NCBI GenBank assembly: GCA_002409145.1
Contig: DHUL01000037.1
Span: forward strand, 42,610-106,609
DNA length: 64,000 nt
Direction of reading: 5' to 3'
Source of the DNA: Bacteroidales bacterium UBA5235
Lineage (GTDB): Bacteria > Bacteroidota > Bacteroidia > Bacteroidales > VadinHA17
Shown: one piece after another, positions 15,718-24,532 of the stretch
How the letters are laid out: each line of letters begins with the position of its first letter
Position numbering within the stretch: the stretch's first letter is position 1
Translations under genes and position numbers: made by a program
The notes under the pieces: generated by a model
Seen by the model: only the letters and a program-made list of their open reading frames with translations
Told to the model about the DNA's origin: nothing
Database searches by the model: none

Positions 15718-16158
15718 ATGAAAAAGACTGCCGTTCTCTGCTCACTGCTCCTGATTATGCTCGTGGCATGCAAGCAGGAGCCACTAAATCCTGTCATTGG
15801 CGCATGGGACCTGTTCTATGCCAAACAGGTGGTAAATGACTCGGTCGTAGCCATATACCCGGACACCTACCAGGGAAGCCAGGTAAAAATGTGGTGCAAT
15901 AACTACTGGATGTTCGTCGGGCAATATAAACAGGATACCATCATATCAGAAAGCTATGGCGGCGGATCCTATACGCTCGAGGGAATCGTCTATAAAGAAA
16001 CCATCGAGTACCACGTCACCGGTGATTTCATCGGGAAAACCTTAAGAATGAGAATCGTTGTCGCCAATGATACCCTGATACAGGTGTGGCCGGCCGACGA
16101 AACAGGTGAAGTGGATAAAAGCAATTACTGGTCCGAAAAATACGTCAGGGTGAAATAG
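15718..16158 (+). CDS. Small lipoprotein of unknown function
   Basis: A 146-residue protein with a lipoprotein signal (MKKTAVLCSLLLIMLVACKQ, Cys18). The mature part is beta-rich, with several Trp and Tyr residues (NPVIGAWDLFYAKQV, then WCNNYWMFVGQY). This pattern recalls the lipocalin-like lipoproteins of Bacteroidota, which begin with a similar GxW strand. An ATG six bases upstream (15712) is also possible. The gene is divergent from the bacteriocin island and visibly less AT-rich, so it probably marks the edge of that island. Ligand unknown. Confidence 0.75.
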   Translation: MKKTAVLCSLLLIMLVACKQEPLNPVIGAWDLFYAKQVVNDSVVAIYPDTYQGSQVKMWCNNYWMFVGQYKQDTIISESYGGGSYTLEGIVYKETIEYHVTGDFIGKTLRMRIVVANDTLIQVWPADETGEVDKSNYWSEKYVRVK

Positions 16159-16242
16159 GGGTGTCAGTGACCCGTCAGGCGGGACAATGCTGGACGATCT
16201 GTGATCAACGCCGTAATTATTGTCACTTGGACTACAATTCTT

Positions 16243-16309
16243 AAAGGCCTGCGGCCTATATACATCTTTTGGCATTCTGTGCTGCAATGCTGAAAGGCCT
16301 ACGGCCTAT
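16243..16309. repeat. Two copies of a 17-bp repeat with a palindromic core
   Basis: AAAGGCCTGCGGCCTAT at 16243-16259 and AAAGGCCTACGGCCTAT at 16293-16309, exactly 50 bp apart. Each contains a perfect 5-bp inverted repeat (AGGCC-TRC-GGCCT). The second copy overlaps the stop codon of the flavodoxin-like gene. They could be remains of a REP-like intergenic element. Confidence 0.6.
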
Positions 16310-16833
16310 TTGGCCAGGAGCTTTACCAGCTTTTCATGCAACTGTACTGACCAGGTCTCTATTTCCGAATGACCCCGGTTCTCGGCTTCACGAAGTAACC
16401 CAAGCAACAGCCGCAGTTTGAATTTTGACCGCTCACCGGGCTGCGCTGCCTCCCTGCTGTCAGCCTCACCACTGAAGAATCCTTCACTAACAGTATGAAC
16501 CATACCCCTTACATGAGAAGTGTATTGCATGATCACCATTCGCGACTCAGCCCCTCTATCTGTACTGAGCGACGGAATGACAGTAAAAATGGCAAAGGGC
16601 TTCTTGCCCAACACCGACTGGTTCCGCCTGACAAACTCCATCGCCTCCGGAACCCATCCTCCACCCTGCTCCTGGCACCCGGCAATCACAGCCGAAAAAA
16701 CTTTTACCCCTGACACCCCGCTCATAGGCCTGAGCGTCACCTCGGCACCCAGGCCGGTCAACACCCGGGCCACTCGCTCAGCCACACTGGCTGCCAGCCC
16801 GGACGTACCTGCATGAGTTACAAGAATCTTCAT
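16306..16833 (-). CDS. Flavodoxin-like protein
   Basis: A 175-residue protein with a flavodoxin-type start: beta strand MKILVTHAGTSGLAASVAERVA, where THAGTSG is the phosphate loop for FMN. The domain plan is similar to HemG-type flavodoxins (VSGVKVFSAVIAGCQEQGGGWVPEAMEFV, then KKPFAIFTVIPSL). The C-terminal 50 residues are helical and charged. The partner and reaction cannot be read from the sequence. The gene stands alone, divergent from the small gene before mutL. The C-terminus overlaps the second copy of a palindromic repeat. Confidence 0.75.
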   Translation of the reverse strand: MKILVTHAGTSGLAASVAERVARVLTGLGAEVTLRPMSGVSGVKVFSAVIAGCQEQGGGWVPEAMEFVRRNQSVLGKKPFAIFTVIPSLSTDRGAESRMVIMQYTSHVRGMVHTVSEGFFSGEADSREAAQPGERSKFKLRLLLGLLREAENRGHSEIETWSVQLHEKLVKLLAK

Positions 16834-16952
16834 CGCTCTGGAACAAGGTTTGGTCTCCCAAAATTAATAAAAAGTGAACAATCTTTAACCGGGGATCCCG
16901 GCCGGAACTACCCCGCTAAGCGTTTTCTTGCTATTTTTGCAAAAAGAACACA

Positions 16953-17288
16953 ATGGCTATCCCGAGCTTCTTCAAACAGAACAAACCCCGCGGCTTCAAC
17001 TACAAGCCCCGGTACTATGATCCGGTCAAGGAGGAACTGGAACAGAGACGCAAGACATGGGAGAAAGAAAAGAGAGATAGCGGGGAAAGGCAGAATAATA
17101 GTGAGCCCTCCCCCGCTGAAGCTGCGGAGGGAACCTCCCGTCAGCCCTACCGCTCAAGGATCATGCGCGGTGATATGAAAAACTACTTTAACCACAGGCA
17201 GGAGAAAGTGCAGAAACAGACCACCATCAGACTAATTGTGATCATAATTATCCTTGCCTTCGTAGTCTATCTTTACCTCCGTTTTTAA
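16953..17288 (+). CDS. Conserved small membrane protein upstream of mutL
   Basis: A 111-residue protein: a basic, aromatic N-terminus (FFKQNKPRGFNYKPRYYDP), a charged linker, and one C-terminal membrane helix (IRLIVIIIILAFVVYLYLRF). It is a tail-anchored protein. Proteins with the same N-terminal phrase are, from memory, common in Bacteroidota and have no assigned function. It ends 9 bp before mutL and is probably co-transcribed with it. Confidence 0.8.
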   Translation: MAIPSFFKQNKPRGFNYKPRYYDPVKEELEQRRKTWEKEKRDSGERQNNSEPSPAEAAEGTSRQPYRSRIMRGDMKNYFNHRQEKVQKQTTIRLIVIIIILAFVVYLYLRF

Positions 17289-17297
17289 TCGCCCCGG

Positions 17298-19154
17298 ATG
17301 AGTGACATTATAAAGCTTCTGCCCGACTCCGTCGCCAACCAGATAGCGGCAGGTGAAGTCATCCAGCGTCCGGCATCAGTGGTCAAGGAGTTGACGGAGA
17401 ACGCCGTTGACGCAGGGGCTACAGAAATAAGCGTGGTCATCCGCGATGCCGGCCGTACTCTCGTACAGGTGATTGACAACGGATGCGGCATGAGCGAGAC
17501 TGACGCCCGCCTCTCATTCGAGAGACACGCCACCTCAAAGATCTCATCAGCCGATGATCTTTTTATCATAACTACCAAAGGATTCCGGGGTGAGGCGCTC
17601 GCCTCAATAGCAGCCGTCTCAATGACCGAGTTGCGCACAAGACGCGAAGAAGACGAAGCAGGAACACTGGTTGAAATAAATAACTCGAGGGTCACAAGAC
17701 AGGAACCATGTTCATGCGCTGCAGGATCAGTATTCAGCGTCAGGAACCTCTTTTACAATGTCCCCGCCCGCCGAAAATTCCTGAAGTCGGACACAACCGA
17801 GTTCCGGCATATCATCACCGAGTTCCAGCGTGTAGCCCTTGCCCACCCGGAGATAAGGTTCAACCTTACCCACAATGACCAGGAGATTTACCGCCTTCCG
17901 GCGGGAAACCATCGTCAGCGGATAGCAGGGCTGTTCGGAAAACATTACAACCAAAACCTGGTCAGTGTGGAGACCTCCACCTCCATTGTGTCAGTAAGCG
18001 GGTTTGCGGGGAAGCCCGAAAACGCCCGCCGCTCAGCCGGTGAACAGTTTTTCTTCGTGAACAACAGGTTCATCCGGCATCCCTATCTGCATCGCGCTGT
18101 GCTGGAAGCCTACCAGGGTCTCCTTCCTCCCGATACCCTCCCGGCATATTTCATATATATGATCGCTGACCCGGCAACAATAGATGTGAACATCCACCCC
18201 ACCAAAACCGAGGTCAAGTTCGAGGACGAGAGGTCTGTCTGGCAGATCATGCTGGCTTCCGTCCGTGAGGCTCTGGGCCGGTTCAACGTGGTGCCGTCGC
18301 TTGACTTCGGTCCCGAGGGCGCCGTGGATATCCCGGTCATCATGGGCAACACCCCTCCGCCACCGCTGCCGCAGATAGAGGTTGACCACACCTTCAATCC
18401 GTTCGAAGGCACTGAATACCAGAGACCCGGAATAAAATGGAAATGGGACGCTGAGCGTAATCCTCCACGCGACTGGGAGTCGCTTTTCACCATCACCACA
18501 CGCGGAAAGAGTGAGAGTGAGAGTGAGATTGAGGCTGAGAGCGGAAAAAGGATATCATCAGGCCCGTCAGATGATGAAGGGCACGGAGCAGCCCAGCGCC
18601 GTTTTTTCCAGGTAAAAAACCGCTACATCATGTGCCCTGTGATCTCCGGAATAATGATGATTGACCAGAGAAGGGCCCACGAGAGAGTGCTCTACGAGAG
18701 ATACCTTACCTCACTCGGTGACGGTCCGAGACCTGCACAGGTATCGCTTTTCCCTGTAGAGGCGGAACTTAATCCGGGCGATCTGGTGATCATTGAAGAG
18801 ATAAGCGACCAGCTCAGGATACTCGGATTTGAGATAAAAACCGGGACGCAAGGCAGGGTCACAATCAGCGGTCATCCCGCTGACAGCCGCAATGCAAACC
18901 CCCTGGCAATGCTCGAAACTATCATCGCCGAATACAAGCACTCGATGGGAGACCCGGCTATAGGTGCACGCGAACGGATCGCCCTCTCCATGGCCAGGGC
19001 TTCAGCTATCCAGTATGGCACCCCGCTGACTCACACAGAGATGGAGGAACTATTTGACATGCTTTTCGCCTGCGCTATGCCAAACTACTCTCCCTCAGGC
19101 AAAACGGTGATGAACATCATCACCCTCGAGGAGCTTGACCGGAGATTCAGCTGA
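17298..19154 (+). CDS. mutL: DNA mismatch repair protein MutL
   Basis: ATP-dependent mismatch repair mediator between MutS and downstream excision. The 618 residues include the GHKL ATPase: Glu31 and Asn35 in KELTENAVDAG, DNGCGM at 60-65, and GFRGEAL. The transducer domain follows, then a Ser/Glu-rich linker, and the dimerisation domain ends in CAMPNYSPSGKTVMNIITLEELDRRF. The endonuclease motif DQHA-x2-E-x4-E appears as DQRRAHERVLYE (residues 456-467), with Arg in place of the metal-binding His. The spacing is kept, so nicking activity is in doubt. The first rhomboid gene follows 52 bp later. Confidence 0.95.
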   Translation: MSDIIKLLPDSVANQIAAGEVIQRPASVVKELTENAVDAGATEISVVIRDAGRTLVQVIDNGCGMSETDARLSFERHATSKISSADDLFIITTKGFRGEALASIAAVSMTELRTRREEDEAGTLVEINNSRVTRQEPCSCAAGSVFSVRNLFYNVPARRKFLKSDTTEFRHIITEFQRVALAHPEIRFNLTHNDQEIYRLPAGNHRQRIAGLFGKHYNQNLVSVETSTSIVSVSGFAGKPENARRSAGEQFFFVNNRFIRHPYLHRAVLEAYQGLLPPDTLPAYFIYMIADPATIDVNIHPTKTEVKFEDERSVWQIMLASVREALGRFNVVPSLDFGPEGAVDIPVIMGNTPPPPLPQIEVDHTFNPFEGTEYQRPGIKWKWDAERNPPRDWESLFTITTRGKSESESEIEAESGKRISSGPSDDEGHGAAQRRFFQVKNRYIMCPVISGIMMIDQRRAHERVLYERYLTSLGDGPRPAQVSLFPVEAELNPGDLVIIEEISDQLRILGFEIKTGTQGRVTISGHPADSRNANPLAMLETIIAEYKHSMGDPAIGARERIALSMARASAIQYGTPLTHTEMEELFDMLFACAMPNYSPSGKTVMNIITLEELDRRFS

Positions 19155-19206
19155 TATTTGGTCAGAATGGCTAAATTTGCGCTTTGAAACACGTGAGAAC
19201 AATAAG

Positions 19207-19941
19207 ATGAACAGAATACTTTCAGGGACCCCTCCGGTGGTGAAAAACCTCATCATCATCAATGTGGTGATGCTCCTGCTGTATGAACTCCTCAAGCTGA
19301 CAACAGGCATCAACCTGAACGGCATCCTGGGGCTCTATTTCCCAAAATCGGAATTCTTCCGTTCATGGCAGATTGTCACACACATGTTTATGCATGGCGG
19401 GTTTGTGCACCTGCTTTTCAACATGTTTGCCCTGTGGATGTTCGGGAGGATACTCGAACAGGTATGGGGGCCAAAGAGGTTCCTCCTCTATTACCTGGTG
19501 ACGGGACTGGGCGCAGCCTTCTTCTTTGAACTGGTACAGTGGTACCAGTACAACAAGGTGATGGGAATCCTCTCACCTGAGCAGCTTCAGTATGTCTATG
19601 ACGCCGGAAGCAATGCCGTCAGCCAGGGCAAAAACTTCACAGACCCGGATATGGGGAGGCTGAATTCAATACTTAATGTTCCCGTTGTGGGAGCATCAGG
19701 AGCTGTCTACGGAGTGCTTCTGGCCTTCGGGGTGCTCTTCCCCAACACGCAGCTGATGTTCATATTTCCTCCCATACCTGTCAAGGCGAAATATGTTGTC
19801 ATAGGGTATGCAGCCATAGAGCTCTACCTGGCTATCACAAGCCCGGGAAGCAGCATAGCCCATACGGCACACCTCGGCGGTATGCTCTTTGGCTATATCC
19901 TGATAAGATACTGGAGGAAGACCACTAAAACCCTTTACTGA
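19207..19941 (+). CDS. Rhomboid-family intramembrane serine protease (first of two)
   Basis: A 244-residue membrane protease cleaving transmembrane segments of other proteins. The catalytic dyad is visible: Ser164 in GASGAVYG and His222 in AHLGGMLFG. The typical loop-1 sequence is HMFMHGGFVHLLFNMFALWMFG. The start is the ATG at 19207 (MNRILSGTPPV); the frame extends upstream into the mutL end and is not used. An insert of about 40 residues (QWYQYNKVMGIL and onward) lies between helices 3 and 4. The stop overlaps the start of the second rhomboid gene by one base. Confidence 0.92.
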   Translation: MNRILSGTPPVVKNLIIINVVMLLLYELLKLTTGINLNGILGLYFPKSEFFRSWQIVTHMFMHGGFVHLLFNMFALWMFGRILEQVWGPKRFLLYYLVTGLGAAFFFELVQWYQYNKVMGILSPEQLQYVYDAGSNAVSQGKNFTDPDMGRLNSILNVPVVGASGAVYGVLLAFGVLFPNTQLMFIFPPIPVKAKYVVIGYAAIELYLAITSPGSSIAHTAHLGGMLFGYILIRYWRKTTKTLY

Positions 19942-20855
19942 TGAGCATCTGGGACGAGATAAAGGGTTCATTCAAACATGGCACAGCCCTGACAAGGCTG
20001 ATGTACATCAACGGCGCCGTATTCCTGTTTATAAAGATTATTGAAGTAATAGGGGTACTTACATCCAGCCCCGGCCTGGCTACGGCAGTAATATCGAACC
20101 TGGCTGTCCCGGCCTCCACCACCGCCCTTGCCCTTAAGCCATGGACACCCGTCACCTACATGTTCACTCACCAGGGATTTATCCACCTGCTCTTTAACCT
20201 GTTGTGGCTATGGTGGTTCGGGAAAATTTTCCTGGCATATCTCGATCAGCGGAAGCTGGTGGCACTCTATATCATGGGAGGTCTCGCCGGAGCACTTCTT
20301 TATGTAATTGTCTTCAATATCTTCCCTGCCTTCGCGTCAGCGGTGAACGTCTCAATTGCACTGGGTGCATCCGCCTCGGTGATGGCATTGGTTATAGGCA
20401 CAGCCGTCTACCTGCCCGATCTCGAGCTGCACCTCCTCTTTTTCGGGAGGGTGAAGCTGAAATACCTGGCACTGGTAACCTTCCTGATAACCTCTGTGTT
20501 TGATTTCTCGGTGAACACCGGAGGCAAGATCGCCCATATCGGCGGTGCACTGATGGGATTAGCCTACGGACAGGGTCTGAGAAATGGCAGGGATTTTGGA
20601 ATATGGTTAAACAGGATCCTCGACTTTTTTGTTAGTCTGTTCAAACCGGGGAAAAGGCTCAGGGTGAAATACAAGAAAACCGGAACCGCCTTCAAAGCAC
20701 AAAAGACAAAGACTGACCACGAATACAACTCAGCAAAAGCCGAAAGGCAGAAGGAGATAGACCATATACTCGACAAGATTTCGAAAGGAGGTTATGACAG
20801 TCTCACGAGGGAAGAAAAAGCAATCCTCTTCAGCGAGAGCCAGAAAAAAGGATAG
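19941..20855 (+). CDS. Rhomboid-family intramembrane serine protease (second of two)
   Basis: A 304-residue rhomboid with Ser144 in GASASVMA, where the residue after Ser is Ala rather than Gly, and His199 in AHIGGALMG. Loop 1 reads MFTHQGFIHLLFNLLWLWWFG. A cytoplasmic tail of about 90 basic residues ends in DHILDKISKGGYDSLTREEKAILF, a phrase common to Bacteroidota rhomboids. It starts within the stop of the first rhomboid gene, so the two are coupled and may form a pair with different substrates. The next gene begins inside its 3' end. Confidence 0.9.
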   Translation: MSIWDEIKGSFKHGTALTRLMYINGAVFLFIKIIEVIGVLTSSPGLATAVISNLAVPASTTALALKPWTPVTYMFTHQGFIHLLFNLLWLWWFGKIFLAYLDQRKLVALYIMGGLAGALLYVIVFNIFPAFASAVNVSIALGASASVMALVIGTAVYLPDLELHLLFFGRVKLKYLALVTFLITSVFDFSVNTGGKIAHIGGALMGLAYGQGLRNGRDFGIWLNRILDFFVSLFKPGKRLRVKYKKTGTAFKAQKTKTDHEYNSAKAERQKEIDHILDKISKGGYDSLTREEKAILFSESQKKG

Positions 20856-21981
20856 CGGTATCAGGCGCTTCACGCGAAACATACTGCTGGTGGTCAACCT
20901 TTTCCTGGTTATCCTCCTGGCGTTGGCTTATCTTTCAATCTATATCAATCCTGCCACGATAGCATTCCCGGCCCTTTTCGGGCTTGCATACCCCTATATC
21001 GCTGCTGTGAACGTTGCCATGGTCATTGTCTGGATCCTCTTCAGGAAATGGTATGCACTGCTGTCGGCCGTTGCACTGGTGGCAGGTGTCGGTTATATCC
21101 ACAACTTCATCAGGTTCACCAATCATGGGAAGGAAGAGCATCACCACCTGAAGCTGATGAGTTATAACGTACGACTGTTCAACATTTATGAGTCAGCCGA
21201 GAAGAACACCCACACCAAGATGCTTCAGCTTCTGAAGAAGGAGGATCCGGGTATTATCTGCCTCCAGGAATATTATGTAAGGGGTGACCCTGCTGCCGGT
21301 GAGCGGAAGTTGAGAGAGGGTCTCGGGGGAAAGAGATATACCCATTTCAAACTCATCCGCAGCGGATCAGCGAGCAGGTACGGGATTGCTACCATCTCAC
21401 GGTACCCTATTATCTACCGGGGTGATGTGGTACATCCGGGGTCATCATCACTTACCATCTTCAGCGATATCGTGGTCGAAACTGACACTTTCAGGGTCTA
21501 TAACAATCACCTGCAGTCGTTCCGCCTGCGTCGCATGGAGGGTAACCTGTTCAGCGAGATTGCCGGGGAGGAGAAGGGGCGCTCCATGGATAACATCTCT
21601 GGTATCTACCGCAGCCTGATGCAGGGTTTTGCCAGCCGTGCGCTGCAGGTCGACCGTGTCAGGAGACACATGGAGTCATCGCCTTACCCGGTGATTGTGG
21701 CCGGGGATTTCAATGACACACCTGTTTCATACACATACCGCGTTATGCGCCGGGGTCTGAATGATGCCTTTGTGGAGGCCGGGTACGGGGCAGGATTCAC
21801 CTACCGTGGCAAGTACCCGCCGAACAGGATAGACTATATTCTCTACAGCGAAGGAATTGAATGCTCTGATTTTGATATCGTCAAGGTCAGGTATTCAGAT
21901 CACTACCCGGTCATTGCCTATTTCAGGCGTGCTGACCGGACATTGGTTTCAAAAAACCAGCAATCCCGCCGGAATCAATAG
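20794..21981 (+). CDS. Membrane-anchored endonuclease/exonuclease/phosphatase family protein
   Basis: A 395-residue protein. The N-terminal 110 residues hold a basic stretch and three hydrophobic segments. A Mg-dependent EEP domain follows, with MSYNVRLFN (metal site), ICLQEYY, the NNHLQ histidine, AGDFNDTP and the final YSDHYPV. Similar membrane-bound EEP proteins are encoded next to rhomboid genes in Bacteroidota. The substrate (DNA, phospholipid or phosphoester) is unknown. The start overlaps the rhomboid gene by 62 bp. A perfect AAAGGAGG lies 2 nt before the ATG, but it also encodes the conserved rhomboid phrase KGGY and may be accidental. Confidence 0.85.
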   Translation: MTVSRGKKKQSSSARARKKDSGIRRFTRNILLVVNLFLVILLALAYLSIYINPATIAFPALFGLAYPYIAAVNVAMVIVWILFRKWYALLSAVALVAGVGYIHNFIRFTNHGKEEHHHLKLMSYNVRLFNIYESAEKNTHTKMLQLLKKEDPGIICLQEYYVRGDPAAGERKLREGLGGKRYTHFKLIRSGSASRYGIATISRYPIIYRGDVVHPGSSSLTIFSDIVVETDTFRVYNNHLQSFRLRRMEGNLFSEIAGEEKGRSMDNISGIYRSLMQGFASRALQVDRVRRHMESSPYPVIVAGDFNDTPVSYTYRVMRRGLNDAFVEAGYGAGFTYRGKYPPNRIDYILYSEGIECSDFDIVKVRYSDHYPVIAYFRRADRTLVSKNQQSRRNQ

Positions 21982-21988
21982 AGGTCAA

Positions 21989-22948
21989 TCACCCGTTCTG
22001 ACCGAAAGGAAGCTTCGACAGGTCGGCATTTCCGCCGGAGACAACAATTCCCACCTTCCTGCCGCTGAACAGTTCCCGGTTTGCCAGTACTGCAGCCAGG
22101 GGGACGGCTGAAGAAGGTTCAACCACTATCTTCATCCGTGTCCATATCAGGGCCATGGCCTCGATAATCTGTTCCTCGGAGACGGTCAGGATGTCGTCAA
22201 CATTCTTTTTTATGACCGTGAAGGTTCTTTCGCAGAGCGAAGTGAGGAGTCCGTCCGCGATGGTGCGCGGGGGCAGTGCGGGCTGGATGGTGCCTGTGCG
22301 GAGTGATCTGGCTGCATCGTCGGCCAGCAGCGGCTCAGCCCCGTATATTTTTGCAGCCGGGGCCATATGGCGGATGGCTATGGCCGAGCCGCTGAGGAGG
22401 CCGCCGCCGCCCACCGGAACGAGGACCGCGTCAGGGTCCGGTAACTCTCCGAGCAGTTCCATAGCCGCGGTCCCCTGACCGGCGATGATGTAAAAGTTGT
22501 CATAAGGATGGATCATCGTTGCGCCGGTCCGCTCAATCACCCCTGCGGCGGCGGCCTCACGCGCCGCCAGCGTGGGCTCACAGAAGGTGATCTCGGCACC
22601 GTAGCCTGCCACCGCCCTCTTCTTCACCTCGGGCGCCGAGGAGGGCATCACAATATAAGCCTTCATCCCGCGCATCGCTGCAGCATGCGCCAGGGCGGCG
22701 GCATGATTGCCCGACGAGTGCGTCACCACGCCGGCGGCGCGCTGGCCTTCCGTGAGATTCAGGACAGCATTGGTGGCTCCTCTGAACTTGAATGCTCCCA
22801 CCTTCTGGAAATTCTCGCACTTGAAAAAAAGCCTGGCACCGCTGATGGCATCAAGCTTCTGCGATGTCAGTACCGGGGTGCGGTGCACATAGGGCGAGAT
22901 CAGCTGCATAGCCGCTGCAACATCTTTAAAATCAGGAATTAATGACAT
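21989..22948 (-). CDS. Threonine/serine dehydratase (PLP fold type II)
   Basis: Deaminates threonine to 2-oxobutanoate, or serine to pyruvate; serine racemase is a close alternative. The 319 residues carry the PLP lysine Lys54 in GAFKFRGA, the substrate loop SSGNHAAALA and the phosphate-binding GGGGLLSG. There is no C-terminal ACT-like domain, so it is of the short, catabolic type rather than the isoleucine-inhibited IlvA. The start is the ATG at 22948 (MSLIPDF); the open frame reaches 23002. It converges with the EEP gene (7-bp gap). Confidence 0.88.
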   Translation of the reverse strand: MSLIPDFKDVAAAMQLISPYVHRTPVLTSQKLDAISGARLFFKCENFQKVGAFKFRGATNAVLNLTEGQRAAGVVTHSSGNHAAALAHAAAMRGMKAYIVMPSSAPEVKKRAVAGYGAEITFCEPTLAAREAAAAGVIERTGATMIHPYDNFYIIAGQGTAAMELLGELPDPDAVLVPVGGGGLLSGSAIAIRHMAPAAKIYGAEPLLADDAARSLRTGTIQPALPPRTIADGLLTSLCERTFTVIKKNVDDILTVSEEQIIEAMALIWTRMKIVVEPSSAVPLAAVLANRELFSGRKVGIVVSGGNADLSKLPFGQNG

Positions 22949-23088
22949 AATTTTTTGATCAGTATGTTTCTTAAGTTCAGGGCCATTATCCGGCCTATTC
23001 ATTCAATATCACAAGTATACATCCTCCGGGTTCTCCCGGTTCAGGAGCGCCCGGGATCCCCGGTACTTACCGGCACCGGGTCCTCTGT

Positions 23089-23937
23089 TCAATGAACAAC
23101 CCTGAACATGTCATTGAAAATCAACTCCTGCGCCTTAGTCATCACCTCCTGGGTGCCGGCAAGGATGGGGCTGTCGAACAGCACATCATAGCCCGGGGCG
23201 CTGAATGACCGCCACGTTCCGGCCGGGGTACCGGCTGTCTCCGCTCTGTTGGAGGTAGTCACCGGCTCCAGTCCTGTTGAGACGGTGGTCCATCCGGGAT
23301 ACAGATCAAGGGTGATATGACTGGGCTCAGCCAGTGCATCTTCCGGGTAAAGAAAGAGGGCTGCCGGTACGATGAAAGCATGGGTGGTATCAATGAAAGC
23401 ATCAGCAACAGAGTGGCTGTTGCCGTAGATCACCCATGAAGCCGTCAGTTTGTCTGCGCCACCGGTGGCCACCTTCCAGATATTCTTTGATGTCTTCAGA
23501 AAGTGACATTCCCTGCCTGTGGCATCCCTGATCTCCAGCCGGCTCAGGTTCTTCGGGTAGTTCTGTATCCAGTAATAACCCGGAGTCCATACGGGCATTT
23601 TCAGCACAAGCGTATCTGTCATGACACCGTCAAGGGTCATCGTGATCCTGAAATTATGGTTCACAGCATCATTCATTGATACCATGTAGTTTATAATAAG
23701 CTCACCCGACAGGGAGGCGGGTGAAATACAACCTTCAATTGGGGTAGAAGAGGTGGCCGTGGCCGGTAAGCCAGGGGAAACGAGTGCCGGGGAACCTTCG
23801 GAAGCCGCCTGCATAACACTGGCAGTGCAACCGGCAAGGGTAGCAGAGGAAACGGAGAAGCCCAACACCATGTTGACAATCAGCGTCAGTAATCTGGATC
23901 GAAACAGGATTGCGTCAGGCCCGGATAGAATATTCAT
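23089..23937 (-). pseudogene. Shortened M61 peptidase: N-terminal domain only
   Basis: The mature part matches the N-terminal beta domain of M61 (glycyl aminopeptidase-like) proteins: INYMVSMNDAVNHNFRITMTLDGV, MPVWTPGYYWIQNYPKNLSRLEI, and GYDVLFDSPILAGTQEVM. In full-length members the catalytic HExxH domain and a PDZ domain follow after the FDSPI region. Here the frame ends about 17 residues later, and no HExxH is found downstream. The protein has a lipoprotein-like signal ending ATLAGC. Start candidates are ATGs at 23937 and 23967; a GTG at 24000 is also open. It is either a decayed gene or a stand-alone binding domain. Confidence 0.7.
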
Positions 23938-24139
23938 AGTGTTAATGATAAGATGCTTTATTGACATAAGGTGCACAAGACATAAAAGTAGTAAAATCAC
24001 CTCAACAGATTACCGGGTATGATGAGTAAGATATAATTTGGGGATGAGAGAGTCTGTACTACATCCATTACAGAATTTTCAGCCGGATGAAGGAGTAGTA
24101 AAACAGGAGGAAATCTGTTTCAATTTCCTCCTGTCTGAA

Positions 24140-24532
24140 TCAGTAATTTACCATAAAACAAAAACCGTCTTTCGATTCCTTCTGCGAGAGGTATCCATTC
24201 TTCAGGATCCAGCGGCATCTGAAGGCGTCATAATCATAAATTGCATTGAAAAAACTAACATATTCCGTCAATGAGTTAAGATGATCAGGAAATATGAAAG
24301 CATAATCGCACCTTTCATCAGAATCAAATAAACAGGTAATTGAAGTCTGTTCACAATCAAATCTTATTTCTACAGATATCTGTCTTTCTTCCTTCTCATA
24401 AAAGTCCATGAAACATATTGGGTATTGATTAAACCTTTCCCAGATTTGTCGACCAGATAATCTAAGTAATGAACTTGCATGTGCAACCAGACCGGGGAAC
24501 ATTTTCAGATTAGAAAGATTTTCAGGTAGCAT
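24140..24532 (-). CDS. Hypothetical protein, unrecognised
   Basis: A 130-residue acidic, Phe- and Tyr-rich protein without signal or membrane helix. It contains VEIRFDCEQTSITCLFDSDERCDYAFIF, which reads like real beta strands. I do not recognise the family. A perfect CCTGTA-N8-TACAGG repeat (24550-24569) lies 17 nt before the start and might be an operator. It stands alone between the shortened M61 gene and the nucleotidyltransferase-HEPN gene. A competing 78-residue plus-strand frame (24038-24274) overlaps its 3' end, and this one is more protein-like. Confidence 0.45.
   Translation of the reverse strand: MLPENLSNLKMFPGLVAHASSLLRLSGRQIWERFNQYPICFMDFYEKEERQISVEIRFDCEQTSITCLFDSDERCDYAFIFPDHLNSLTEYVSFFNAIYDYDAFRCRWILKNGYLSQKESKDGFCFMVNY

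Noticed and set aside
20783..20796. Perfect Shine-Dalgarno AAAGGAGG before the EEP gene as proof of SD use
   Set aside because: The bases encode the conserved rhomboid phrase KGGY, so the match is probably a coding constraint; spacing of 2 nt is also too short.
23060..23073. CCGGTA-CT-TACCGG palindrome after the shortened M61 gene
   Set aside because: Loop of only two bases and no T-tract; part of a GC-rich stretch with many chance palindromes.
24038..24274. 78-residue plus-strand frame overlapping the 130-residue gene
   Set aside because: Overlaps a longer, more protein-like frame on the other strand; no motif or promoter.
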